Shown: in pieces, positions 56,174-64,000 of the stretch
Layout of the letters: every line of letters begins with the position of its first letter
Position numbering within the stretch: position 1 is the first letter of the stretch
NCBI RefSeq assembly: GCF_900088825.1
Contig: NZ_LT592170.1
Location: 1,620,109 to 1,684,108, forward strand
Direction of reading: 5' to 3'
DNA: 64,000 bases
Origin: Thiomonas delicata
Lineage (GTDB): Bacteria; Pseudomonadota; Gammaproteobacteria; Burkholderiales; Burkholderiaceae_C
Notes under the pieces: generated by a model
What the model saw: the letters and a program-made list of their open reading frames with translations, nothing else
What the model was told of the DNA's origin: nothing
Databases searched by the model: none
Translations under genes and position numbers: made by a program

Positions 56174-57334
56174 TCACTGCAGTTGCTGCTGCAGCACCTT
56201 GAGGATGTTCTGAGCCGACTGCGCGCTGTCGGCGCCGGCGTTGATGGCCTGCACGCTGACCTGCGACACGGTGCCGGCGGGCTGCACCAGGATGCGGAAG
56301 TGTTCGGGCTTGACTTGCGTCTTGCCACCGCCGAACAGGCGGCTCAGGAAGCCGCCCTGGTTCTCCTCGGCCTTCATCGCCGCGACGGGGTTGACGTAGC
56401 GGATATCGTAGGTGCCGGTGGCGCGGTTGCGGTCGGTCACGGTGAATCCCGCGGTGTTGATCGCCAGGCCGACCCTGCGCCAGGCTTCGTCGAAACCGTC
56501 CTGCACCTGCAGGGCGCGGCCGCCGTCGATCAGGCTCACGCGTGGCACGTTCGGCGGCGTGGTCACGTCGGTCACCGCGGCCTTGGCCTGCTGCTCGCTC
56601 ATGCCGAGATGCACCATGAGTTTGCGCAGGAACACGGTGTCGAGGGTGGGATCGGGGGTGCCGGGCTGCCAGGTGGTCTGGGTCTTGTCCTGATTGGTGT
56701 AGACCTCGACCATCGTCTGGTGGGTGATGAAGATCTCGGTGCCCTTGCCGTCCGGCGTGCGCTCGAACACGGTGCGGTAGCGGTCGCGCTCCCCGGTGTC
56801 GTAGAGGCTGTCGAACACCTTGCCCAGGTATTTGCGAATGAAGTCCTGCGGCAGCTTGGCGCGGTTCTCGGCCCAGTCGGTTTCCATTTCGCCGGTGGCC
56901 GCATCGGCCTTGGTGAGGTAGAAGCCGTTTTGCTGCCAGAACTCCTTGACCTTGTCCCACAGCTTGGCGGGAGGCGCGTCGATGACCAGCCAGCGCTGGC
57001 CGCCGGCTTGCTCGATATGCATGCCGGGGTACTGGGGCAGCACGGCGTCGTTGGTGGGCTCGGCCGTCTGCACGGTGGCCGACTTCTGATAGGCCAGGGC
57101 GCTGACCGGTCCGGTCTTGGCGTTGTCCGGCATGGTGTAGCGCTGCTCGCGCGTGATTTGCGTGAGGTCGGGCGGAATGTCGAGCGACGGCGCCGCCTTG
57201 GCGCTTTCATAGTCGACGCTCTTGCCACTGACCACGGTGCTCATCGACGAGCAGCCGCCCAGCGCGGCCACGGCCAGTGCGAGAGCGGTCAAACGCAGGA
57301 CGGGAAGTCCGGATAAGGCGGGGATGCGGCGCAT
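56174..57334 (-). CDS. bamC: outer-membrane assembly lipoprotein BamC
   Basis: A 386-residue lipoprotein: signal ending in the lipobox LGGC (Cys near residue 28), an unstructured N-terminal stretch (VDYESAKAAPSLDIPPDLT, the BamD-binding lasso with LDIPPDL), then two helix-grip domains separated by a linker. It is part of the BAM complex that inserts barrels. It is downstream of dapA (10-base gap), the classical dapA-bamC (nlpB) arrangement. Start at 57334 (MRRIPALSG) fits a signal peptide. Confidence 0.93.
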   Translation of the reverse strand: MRRIPALSGLPVLRLTALALAVAALGGCSSMSTVVSGKSVDYESAKAAPSLDIPPDLTQITREQRYTMPDNAKTGPVSALAYQKSATVQTAEPTNDAVLPQYPGMHIEQAGGQRWLVIDAPPAKLWDKVKEFWQQNGFYLTKADAATGEMETDWAENRAKLPQDFIRKYLGKVFDSLYDTGERDRYRTVFERTPDGKGTEIFITHQTMVEVYTNQDKTQTTWQPGTPDPTLDTVFLRKLMVHLGMSEQQAKAAVTDVTTPPNVPRVSLIDGGRALQVQDGFDEAWRRVGLAINTAGFTVTDRNRATGTYDIRYVNPVAAMKAEENQGGFLSRLFGGGKTQVKPEHFRILVQPAGTVSQVSVQAINAGADSAQSAQNILKVLQQQLQ

Positions 57335-57344
57335 GGCTGAATTT

Positions 57345-58238
57345 TTAGTGGAGAACGGGGATGCCCAGGGCGGACAGCGCGGCACGCAAGGCCTGCTGAT
57401 GCTCAGCGTTGGACAGCGGCGTGAGCGGCAAACGAATGCCTCCCGCGATCTTGCCCATGGCCTGCAGCGCCCACTTCACGGGAATGGGGTTGGGCTCGGC
57501 GAACAGCAGGCGGTTGATGTCCATGAGCTTGAAGTGCAGTTGCGCCGCCTCCTTGGCATGGCCGGCGATGGCCGCCGTGCACAGCGCGTGCATCTGGCGC
57601 GGGGCGACGTTGGCGGTGACGCTGACGTTGCCATGCCCGCCGAGCAGCATCAGCGCGACGGCGGTGGGATCGTCGCCCGAGTACACGGCGAAACCCTCGG
57701 GCGCGGCGCGCAGGATCTGCGCGGCGCGGTCGATGTTGCCGGAGGCTTCCTTGATGCCGACGATGTTGGGAATTTCGGCCAGACGCAGCACGGTTTCGGC
57801 CTGCAGATCGGCCACGGTGCGGCCGGGCACGTTGTACAGCACCATCGGAATGTCCACCGCCTCGGCGATGGCGCGGAAGTGGCGGTACATGCCTTCCTGC
57901 GTCGGCTTGTTGTAGTAGGGCACGACCTGCAGCGTGCAATTGGCGCCGACCTCCTTGCAGAAGTGCGACAGCTCGATGGCCTCGGCCGTGGAGTTGGCGC
58001 CTGCGCCGGCCATGACGGGCACGCGGCCCTTGGCCTGCTCGACCGCGGCGCGGATGATGTCGCGATGCTCCTGCACATTCACGGTGGGGGATTCGCCCGA
58101 GGTGCCGACCACGCCGATGCAGTCGGTTCCTTCGCTGATGTGCCATTCAATGAGGCTGCGCAGGCTGTCGAAATCGACGCTGCCATCCTCAAACATGGGC
58201 GTGACCAGGGCCACGATGCTGCCGGTAATGGGATTCAT
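57345..58238 (-). CDS. dapA: 4-hydroxy-tetrahydrodipicolinate synthase
   Basis: A 297-residue class I aldolase. [31 protein letters not shown] (pyruvate site), the catalytic Tyr135 in LYNVPGRT and Schiff-base Lys163 in VGIKEASGN are all present, two residues after E. coli Y133/K161. It condenses pyruvate and aspartate semialdehyde for lysine and diaminopimelate. A start three codons earlier (58247) is possible. Confidence 0.97.
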   Translation of the reverse strand: MNPITGSIVALVTPMFEDGSVDFDSLRSLIEWHISEGTDCIGVVGTSGESPTVNVQEHRDIIRAAVEQAKGRVPVMAGAGANSTAEAIELSHFCKEVGANCTLQVVPYYNKPTQEGMYRHFRAIAEAVDIPMVLYNVPGRTVADLQAETVLRLAEIPNIVGIKEASGNIDRAAQILRAAPEGFAVYSGDDPTAVALMLLGGHGNVSVTANVAPRQMHALCTAAIAGHAKEAAQLHFKLMDINRLLFAEPNPIPVKWALQAMGKIAGGIRLPLTPLSNAEHQQALRAALSALGIPVLH

Positions 58239-58256
58239 GCCGCGCATTTGTGAAAA

Positions 58257-58853
58257 TCAAAGATTGTACTTGGCAGGGTGGGACCCGGCCCCGGCGGCAG
58301 GCGCGGGCGGGTGCTCGCGCACGGCGCAGATGCGCTGCACGAAGGCGGGTTTGGGGGCGGCCACGAAGCCATCCTCGTAGGCCACCACGCGCAGGTGCGG
58401 CCGCGCGGCGTCGAGCAGTTCGCCGGGGCGCAGCAGGAAGTCGGGGTTGCTGGGTTTGCCGACGGAGCCATTGCCCAGGGCGAAGGTCTCGTAGATCAGC
58501 ACCCCGCCTTCGGCCACCGCCTGCACGATGTGCGGCAGCAGCGGGCGCCACAGGTAATTGGTGACGACCACCGCGCCGAAGCGGTTCTCGCCCAGCGGCC
58601 AGGCGCCGGCTTCGAGGTCGGCCACGGTGACCTGCGCCATGGCGCGCAGCGGTTCCACCGCCTGCGCGTCGCGGTCCACCGCATGCATGGCGAACCCCCG
58701 CGCCGCAAGCGCCCGCACATGGCGCCCGCCGCCGCAGGCCAGGTCCAGCACCCGCGCGCCAGGCTCGATCAGCGGCACGAAACGCATGACCCAGGGCGAC
58801 GGCGCGAGCAGGGTGTGCGGACCGGACGTTGCGGCAGCGGGGTCGGGTGTCAT
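58257..58853 (-). CDS. SAM-dependent methyltransferase (type 11/TehB-like)
   Basis: A 198-residue class I methyltransferase. ARVLDLACGGGRHVRALAARGFAMHAVDRD is the SAM motif I and II, followed by VTVADLEAGAWPL and FGAVVVTNYLWRPLLPHI (motif IV-like), then GGVLIYETFALGN. The fold resembles TehB and related small-molecule methyltransferases; the substrate is unknown. It sits 18 bases upstream of dapA on the same strand, so it may head the methyltransferase-dapA-bamC unit. Start chosen at MTPDPAAA; an ATG seven codons earlier exists. Confidence 0.8.
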   Translation of the reverse strand: MTPDPAAATSGPHTLLAPSPWVMRFVPLIEPGARVLDLACGGGRHVRALAARGFAMHAVDRDAQAVEPLRAMAQVTVADLEAGAWPLGENRFGAVVVTNYLWRPLLPHIVQAVAEGGVLIYETFALGNGSVGKPSNPDFLLRPGELLDAARPHLRVVAYEDGFVAAPKPAFVQRICAVREHPPAPAAGAGSHPAKYNL

Positions 58854-59179
58854 GGGCGGTGAGATCGGGTGCATCGGGTGTATTCAAGCAGAATCGGGTT
58901 GGTGCGGCGCAGTGCGGCCGGCGCGGGCCGGCTTCTAGAATCCTCCGCGCTCGAACACGCTTGGCGTCGCGCTGTCAAGCCTTATTCGCGCTGCCCGGCC
59001 GATCTGATTCTGCTGCCGCTTTTTTGAGCAGACCCAGACCGACCCGCATGGAATCTGGATTTCCGGGCCTGCGGCAGGGACTCTATCCCCATTCGGTGGG
59101 GATAAGTTTTTCGGCCGACGTTCGGCCATCGCGGTCTTCAGCTTGTCCACAATTCTGCCCATTTATCCACAATACATCC
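58854..59179. promoter_or_regulatory. parE upstream region with DnaA-box-like cluster
   Basis: Within the 326-base divergent gap, TTATCCACA (59163-59171, perfect DnaA box) and TTGTCCACA (59143-59151) lie in the same orientation 20 bases apart, just before the parE ATG. Further up, a perfect inverted repeat TATCCCCA (59084-59091)/TGGGGATA (59097-59104) contains TTATCCCCA on the minus strand (59097-59105), one base from the consensus. This suggests DnaA control of parE, by consensus match only. Confidence 0.6.
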
Positions 59180-61153
59180 ATGGCAACCCGAACCACGACG
59201 GCCTACAGCGAATCGTCCATCCGCGTGCTCAAGGGACTGGAGCCCGTGCAGCAGCGCCCGGGCATGTACACGTCGACCTCCAGTCCGCTGCACATCATGC
59301 AGGAGGTCATCGACAACAGCGCCGACGAGGCCCTGGCAGGACACGCGCGCCGCATCGCGGTGACCCTGCATGCCGACGGCAGCTTGAGCGTGCAGGACGA
59401 TGGCCGCGGCATCCCGATCGGCCTGCATCCCGAGGAGGGCGTGCCGGTGGTCGAACTGGTGTTCACACGGCTGCACGCCGGCGGCAAGTTCGACAAGCTC
59501 GATGCCGGCGCGGCCTACCGGTTCTCGGGAGGGTTGCATGGCGTGGGCGTGAGCGTGACCAATGCGCTGGCCTCGCGCCTGGAGGTCGAGGTGCACCGTG
59601 AAGGCCAGGCCGCGGCCCTCGTGTTCCAGGGAGGCGCCCCGGTGCAGGCGCTGGTGACGCGACCGTTGACGCGCAGCGACTGGAAATGCGGAACCCGGGT
59701 GCGGGTGTGGCCCGACGCCAAGTACTTCGACACCGTGCAACTGCCGCAAGCCGAACTGCTGCATCTGCTGCGCAGCAAGGCCGTGCTGCTGCCGGGACTG
59801 GAGGTGAGTCTGCTGGTGGAGAAGAGCGGCGAGACGCGCACCTGGCGCTACGACCATGGCCTGCGCGGCTACCTGAATGAGGTGCTGGGCGAGGCGCCAG
59901 TGCTGTTCACCTTCGAGGGCGAGGGGCAGGCCAACGGCCAGTCCGAGGGCTTTGCCGTGGGCGAGGGCGCGAGCTGGTGCGTGGCGTTCAGCAGCGAAGG
60001 CAGCGTGCTGCGCGAGTCCTACGTCAACCTCATTCCCACCCCCGCGGGCGGCACGCATGAGGCGGGCCTGCGCGACGGCCTGTTCCAGGCGGTGAAGAGC
60101 TTCATCGAACTGCACGGCCTGCTGCCCAAGGGCGTGAAGCTGCTGCCGGAGGACGTGTTCGCGCGCGCGTCCTTCGTGCTTTCGGCCAAGGTGCTCGACC
60201 CGCAGTTCCAGGGGCAGATGAAGGAGCGGCTCAACAGCCGCGACGCGGTGCGCCTGGTGTCCGGCTTCGTGCGCCCGGCGCTGGAGCTGTGGATGAACCA
60301 GCATGTCGAGCAGGGCAAGCAGCTTGCCGAGCTGGTCATCGCGCAGGCGCAAAGCCGCCAGCGCGCGGCGCAGAAGGTGGAAAAGCGCAAGGGCTCGGGC
60401 ATGGCGGTGCTCCCCGGCAAGCTGACCGATTGCGAAAGCCGCGACACCGCGCGCAACGAGCTGTTCCTGGTCGAGGGCGATTCCGCCGGCGGTTCGGCCA
60501 AGATGGGGCGCGACAAGGAATTCCAGGCCGTGCTGCCCTTGCGCGGCAAGGTGCTCAACGCCTGGGAGGTCGAGCGTGACCGGCTGTTCGCCAACCAGGA
60601 GATCCACGACATCGCCGTGGCCGTCGGCCTGGACCCGCACAGCCGCGGCGACACCCTGGACTTCGCCGCGCTGCGCTACGGCAAGATCTGCATCCTCAGC
60701 GATGCCGACGTGGACGGTTCGCACATCCAGGTGCTGCTGCTGACCTTGTTCTTCCGCCATTTCCCGCAGCTCGTCGAGCGCGGCCATGTGTACGTGGCGC
60801 GTCCGCCGCTGTTTCGCGTCGACGCCCCAGCGCGCGGCAAGAAACCGGCGGCCAAGCTATACGCGCTCGACGAAGGCGAGCTGCAGGCCATCCTCGACCG
60901 CCTGCGCAAGGACGGCGTGAAGGAGGGCGCCTGGAGCGTGTCGCGCTTCAAGGGCCTGGGCGAGATGAGCGCCGAGCAACTGTGGGAGACCACCCTCAAC
61001 CCCGACACCCGGCGCCTGCTGCCGGTGCAATTGGGCCAGGTCAGCGAAGCCGTCACGACCGAACTCTTCACCCATCTCATGGGCAAGGGCGAGGCGCAGG
61101 CCCGGCGCGACCTGATGGAAGCCTACGGCGACCGCGTGGAGGTGGACGTTTGA
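59180..61153 (+). CDS. parE: DNA topoisomerase IV subunit B
   Basis: A 657-residue GHKL-ATPase topoisomerase subunit. QRPGMYT, EVIDNSADEALAG (ATP-binding Asn), VQDDGRGIPIG and FSGGLHGVGVSVTNALA form the ATPase site. The TOPRIM domain has LFLVEGDSAGGSAKMGRD and ILSDADVDGSHI. Length and the lack of the GyrB insert indicate ParE rather than GyrB. It pairs with parC 69 bases downstream to decatenate chromosomes. Confidence 0.95.
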   Translation: MATRTTTAYSESSIRVLKGLEPVQQRPGMYTSTSSPLHIMQEVIDNSADEALAGHARRIAVTLHADGSLSVQDDGRGIPIGLHPEEGVPVVELVFTRLHAGGKFDKLDAGAAYRFSGGLHGVGVSVTNALASRLEVEVHREGQAAALVFQGGAPVQALVTRPLTRSDWKCGTRVRVWPDAKYFDTVQLPQAELLHLLRSKAVLLPGLEVSLLVEKSGETRTWRYDHGLRGYLNEVLGEAPVLFTFEGEGQANGQSEGFAVGEGASWCVAFSSEGSVLRESYVNLIPTPAGGTHEAGLRDGLFQAVKSFIELHGLLPKGVKLLPEDVFARASFVLSAKVLDPQFQGQMKERLNSRDAVRLVSGFVRPALELWMNQHVEQGKQLAELVIAQAQSRQRAAQKVEKRKGSGMAVLPGKLTDCESRDTARNELFLVEGDSAGGSAKMGRDKEFQAVLPLRGKVLNAWEVERDRLFANQEIHDIAVAVGLDPHSRGDTLDFAALRYGKICILSDADVDGSHIQVLLLTLFFRHFPQLVERGHVYVARPPLFRVDAPARGKKPAAKLYALDEGELQAILDRLRKDGVKEGAWSVSRFKGLGEMSAEQLWETTLNPDTRRLLPVQLGQVSEAVTTELFTHLMGKGEAQARRDLMEAYGDRVEVDV

Positions 61154-61222
61154 TCGTCCACGCCGCGTCGCCCACCTCACCGCCACGCTCGACATGCCTG
61201 ACACCGTTTCCGCACCGCATCC

Positions 61223-63613
61223 ATGACCACGCACACACCCGGCCCCAACGATCCCACGCCTGATTTGTTCACCACCCGACCCGACGCGCCGCCCCCGCCT
61301 GCGAACGCGGCCGACGACGACAGCCTGGCGCTGGCCGATTACGCGCGCCAGGCCTATCTCGACTACGCCATTTCGGTGGTCAAGGGGCGCGCCCTGCCGG
61401 ACGTGTGCGACGGCCTCAAGCCGGTGCAGCGCCGCCTGCTGTACGCCATGGACCGCATGAATCTCGCGGCCGGGGCCAAGCCGGTGAAGTCCGCGCGTGT
61501 GGTCGGCGACGTGCTGGGCAAGTACCACCCGCACAGCGACCAGGCCGCCTACGACGCCCTCGTGCGCCTGGCGCAGGACTTCGCGCAGCGCTACCCGCTG
61601 ATCGACGGCCAGGGCAATTTCGGCTCGCGCGACGGCGACGGCGCCGCGGCCATGCGCTACACCGAGGCGCGCCTGACGCCCATCGCCCGGCTGCTGCTGG
61701 ACGAGGTGGACATGGGCACGGTGGACTTCGTGCCCAACTACGACGGCTCCACCATCGAGCCGCGCCTGCTGCCAGCGCGCCTGCCCTTCGTGCTGCTCAA
61801 CGGCGCCAGCGGCATCGCCGTCGGCCTGGCCACCGAGATTCCGGCGCACAACCTGCGCGAGGTGGCGGCGGCCTGCGTGGCCGTGCTGCGCAAGCCGGGC
61901 ATCGCGCTGGACGAGATTCTCGACCTCATGCCGGGCCCGGACTTCGCCACCGCCGGCCAGCTCATCAGCAGCGCGGCCGACATCCGCGAGGCCTACGCCA
62001 GCGGGCGCGGCAGCCTCAAGGTGCGCGCGCGCTGGAGCGTGGAGGAACTGGCGCGCGGCCAGTGGCAGCTGGTGGTCACCGAACTGCCGCCGGGGACCTC
62101 GACCCAGCGCGTGCTGCAGGAGATCGAGGAGCTCACCGACCCCAAGCCCAAGGCCGGCAAGAAGGCCGTCAGCGCCGAGCAGCAGCAACTCAAGCAGACC
62201 GTGCTCGCGGTGCTCGACGGCGTGCGCGACGAGTCCGGGCGCGACGCCGCGGTGCGCCTGGTGCTCGAGCCCAAGAGTTCGCGCGTGCCGGTGGAGGAGA
62301 TGGTGTCGGTGCTGCTGTCCACCACCAGCCTGGAGCAGAGCGTGCCGCTCAACCTGGTGGTGGTCGGCGCCGACGGCAAGCCGCGCCAGAAGCCGCTGCT
62401 GGACATCCTGCGCGAATGGACCGCGTTCCGCCAGGCCACGGTACGGCGCAGAAGCGCGCACCGCCTGCAGCAGGTGCAGGAGCGCCTGCACATTCTCGAG
62501 GGGCGGCGCATCGTGCTGCTCAACATCGACGAGGTCATCCGCATCATCCGCGAAAGCGACGAACCCAAGCCGGCGCTGATCGAGCACTTCGCGCTCAGCG
62601 ACCGCCAGGCCGAGGACATTCTGGAAATCCGCCTGCGCCAGCTCGCGCGCCTGGAGGCGATCAAGATCGAACAGGAGATCGACAAGCTCACCACGGAGCA
62701 GAAGGAACTGCAGACCCTGCTCGGCGACGACAAGGCGCTCACGCGCCGGGTGATCAAGGAGATCGAGCAGGACGCCAAGCAGTTCGGCGACGACCGCCGC
62801 ACGCTCATCCAGGCCGAAAGCCGCGCCACCCTGGAGGTGCGCGTGCCCGACGAGCCGGTGACGGTCATCGTCTCGCAAAAGGGCTGGCTGCGCACGCAGA
62901 AGGGCCACGGTCTGGCCGCCACCAACCTGAGCTTCAAGCCCGGCGACGCGCTCTACGCTACTTTCGAGTGCCGCAGCACGGGCATGTTGTGGGTGCTGGG
63001 CAGCGACGGGCGCGCCTACAGCATTCCCATCGCCGGCCTGCCGGGCGGCCGCGGCGACGGCCAGCCGGTGACGAGTTTCATCGAACTGACCTCGGGCACG
63101 CTGCCCGCCCATTACTGGGCCGGGCCGGCCGACACGCCGCTGCTGCTGGCGTCGTCGGGCGGCTATGGTTTCATCGCCCCGGCCGAGAGCCTGGGCAGCC
63201 GGCAGAAGGGGGGCAAGACTTTCGTCGCGCTGGAGCCCGGCGAAACCCTGCTGGCGCCGCAAGCCCTGCGTGGCGTGGCGGCGGAAGGCGGCGCGACGCC
63301 GATGGCCGACCGCATCGCCGTGCTCGGCAGCAGCGGGCGTCTGCTGGTGTTCGGCACCGACGAGCTGCGCGAACTGCCGCGCGGCGGGCGCGGCGTCATG
63401 CTCATGGCGCTCGATGCGAAGGAAAGCGTGCGTGCGGTGCAGGCGCTGATGCCGAAGGCCGCCTTGGAACTGACCGGAACCGGACGCGGCGGCGCGGCCA
63501 AGACCATGGTTTTCGAGCACCGTGCGCTGCAGGCCTATGCCGGCAAGCGCGCGCGCAGGGGCAAGGACCTGGGCGCGCCGAGCTTCAAGCCCACGGGCTT
63601 GCGCGCCGTCTGA
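61223..63613 (+). CDS. parC: DNA topoisomerase IV subunit A
   Basis: A 796-residue Par[44 protein letters not shown] is the conserved start, AMRYTEARL holds the catalytic Tyr146, and the C-terminal beta-pinwheel begins after about residue 540 ([18 protein letters not shown]). At the quinolone-determining region the sequence is [15 protein letters not shown]: Ser105 where E. coli ParC has Gly78, and Gln107 where it has Ser80. It has an extra Pro-rich N-terminal extension of about 30 residues. Confidence 0.96.
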   Translation: MTTHTPGPNDPTPDLFTTRPDAPPPPANAADDDSLALADYARQAYLDYAISVVKGRALPDVCDGLKPVQRRLLYAMDRMNLAAGAKPVKSARVVGDVLGKYHPHSDQAAYDALVRLAQDFAQRYPLIDGQGNFGSRDGDGAAAMRYTEARLTPIARLLLDEVDMGTVDFVPNYDGSTIEPRLLPARLPFVLLNGASGIAVGLATEIPAHNLREVAAACVAVLRKPGIALDEILDLMPGPDFATAGQLISSAADIREAYASGRGSLKVRARWSVEELARGQWQLVVTELPPGTSTQRVLQEIEELTDPKPKAGKKAVSAEQQQLKQTVLAVLDGVRDESGRDAAVRLVLEPKSSRVPVEEMVSVLLSTTSLEQSVPLNLVVVGADGKPRQKPLLDILREWTAFRQATVRRRSAHRLQQVQERLHILEGRRIVLLNIDEVIRIIRESDEPKPALIEHFALSDRQAEDILEIRLRQLARLEAIKIEQEIDKLTTEQKELQTLLGDDKALTRRVIKEIEQDAKQFGDDRRTLIQAESRATLEVRVPDEPVTVIVSQKGWLRTQKGHGLAATNLSFKPGDALYATFECRSTGMLWVLGSDGRAYSIPIAGLPGGRGDGQPVTSFIELTSGTLPAHYWAGPADTPLLLASSGGYGFIAPAESLGSRQKGGKTFVALEPGETLLAPQALRGVAAEGGATPMADRIAVLGSSGRLLVFGTDELRELPRGGRGVMLMALDAKESVRAVQALMPKAALELTGTGRGGAAKTMVFEHRALQAYAGKRARRGKDLGAPSFKPTGLRAV

Positions 63614-63656
63614 CGGCCGGCGATCAAGCCGGTTGCCGGCGCGGGGGCGTCGGCGC

Positions 63657-64000
63657 CTATTCGAGTTCGACGATGAGCTCGATTTCCACCGCCGCGCCCA
63701 GCGGAATCTGCGCCACGCCGAAGGCGCTGCGGGCGTGCTGGCCCTTGGCGCCGAACACCTTGCCGAACAGCTCGGAGGCGCCGTTGATCACCAGGTGCTG
63801 CTCGGTGAAGGTGGGCAGCGAGTTCACCAGCCCCATGAGCTTGACCACGCGGCGGATGCGGTCGAGGTTGCCGGTGGCGGCGTGCAGCGTGCCCAGTAGG
63901 TCGATGGCGACCAGGCGGGCGGCCTCCTGGCCTTGCGCGGTGGTCAGCTCGCGCCCGAGCTGGCCGGCCCAGACCGCGCCGTCCTTCTTGCTGATGTGGC
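63657..64000 (-). CDS. RidA/YjgF-family protein, 5' end outside window
   Basis: The visible 114 residues end EIELIVELE and include VWAGQLGRELTTAQGQEAARLVAIDLLGTL, NLDRIRRVVKLMGLVNS, and HLVINGASELFGKVFGAKGQHARSAFGVAQIPLGAAVEIE, the conserved YjgF/RidA C-terminal block with its reactive Arg (HARSA). Proteins of this type deaminate reactive enamines or have related roles. The start lies beyond the right window edge. It is convergent with parC (43-base gap). Confidence 0.88.
   Translation of the reverse strand, partial: HISKKDGAVWAGQLGRELTTAQGQEAARLVAIDLLGTLHAATGNLDRIRRVVKLMGLVNSLPTFTEQHLVINGASELFGKVFGAKGQHARSAFGVAQIPLGAAVEIELIVELE

Overview
The window is a GC-rich (roughly two-thirds by eye) Gram-negative chromosome segment. 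Gene content and order (TolQRA/TolB-Pal, BamC-DapA, TamAB, waaE/waaL/msbA, the fimT-pilV-pilW-pilX-pilY1-pilE cluster, NrdR-RibD, RibBA-RibH-NusB, MetR/MetE) point to a betaproteobacterium of the order Burkholderiales. A Thiomonas-like sulfur oxidiser is a reasonable guess from the YeeE/YedE sulfur-compound permease and overall style, but that is inference.

Layout. 1-8.2 kb: an exported-protein fragment, a small outer-membrane barrel, the divergent metR/metE pair, a TfoX-N protein, a GFA-family protein, a 126-aa Rossmann protein, galE, a DUF2846-like exported protein and tRNA-Lys(CTT). 8.3-13.64 kb: an IS1595-family transposon with 26-bp terminal inverted repeats and an 8-bp target duplication, carrying three passenger genes. 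Two identical, oppositely oriented 1315-bp IS3-family elements have jumped into its transposase gene. It sits in the terminator tail of a second tRNA-Lys (TTT), splitting a former tandem tRNA-Lys pair. 13.8-19.6 kb: tcdA, a sulfur-compound permease, queC, cpoB, pal and tolB. 19.7-22.6 kb: an AT-richer block of LPS genes (two GT2 glycosyltransferases and an O-antigen ligase), then msbA, a YbdK-type ligase, a KefB-like antiporter and dnaE. 30.8-33.7 kb: tolA, tolR, tolQ and ybgC, so the usual ybgC-tolQRAB-pal-cpoB operon is split by about 11 kb.

33.8-45.8 kb is a riboflavin region (ribE, ribBA, ribH, ribD) with nusB, an aminotransferase and nrdR, interrupted by tamA-tamB. 46.0-52.7 kb is a type IV pilus minor-pilin operon ending in pilE; its PilY1 has an uncommon N-terminus (lectin-like plus DUF11-like). 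52.7-64 kb holds purN, an RsmB-type methyltransferase, a fatty-acid desaturase, bamC-dapA, a small methyltransferase, parE and parC, and the edge of a RidA-family gene. A cluster of DnaA-box-like sites precedes parE.

Much of the window concerns envelope construction: Tol-Pal for outer-membrane constriction, TamAB and BamC for barrel and lipid traffic, LPS core/O-antigen assembly, and pilus tip assembly. The most unusual element is the passenger-bearing IS1595-type transposon.
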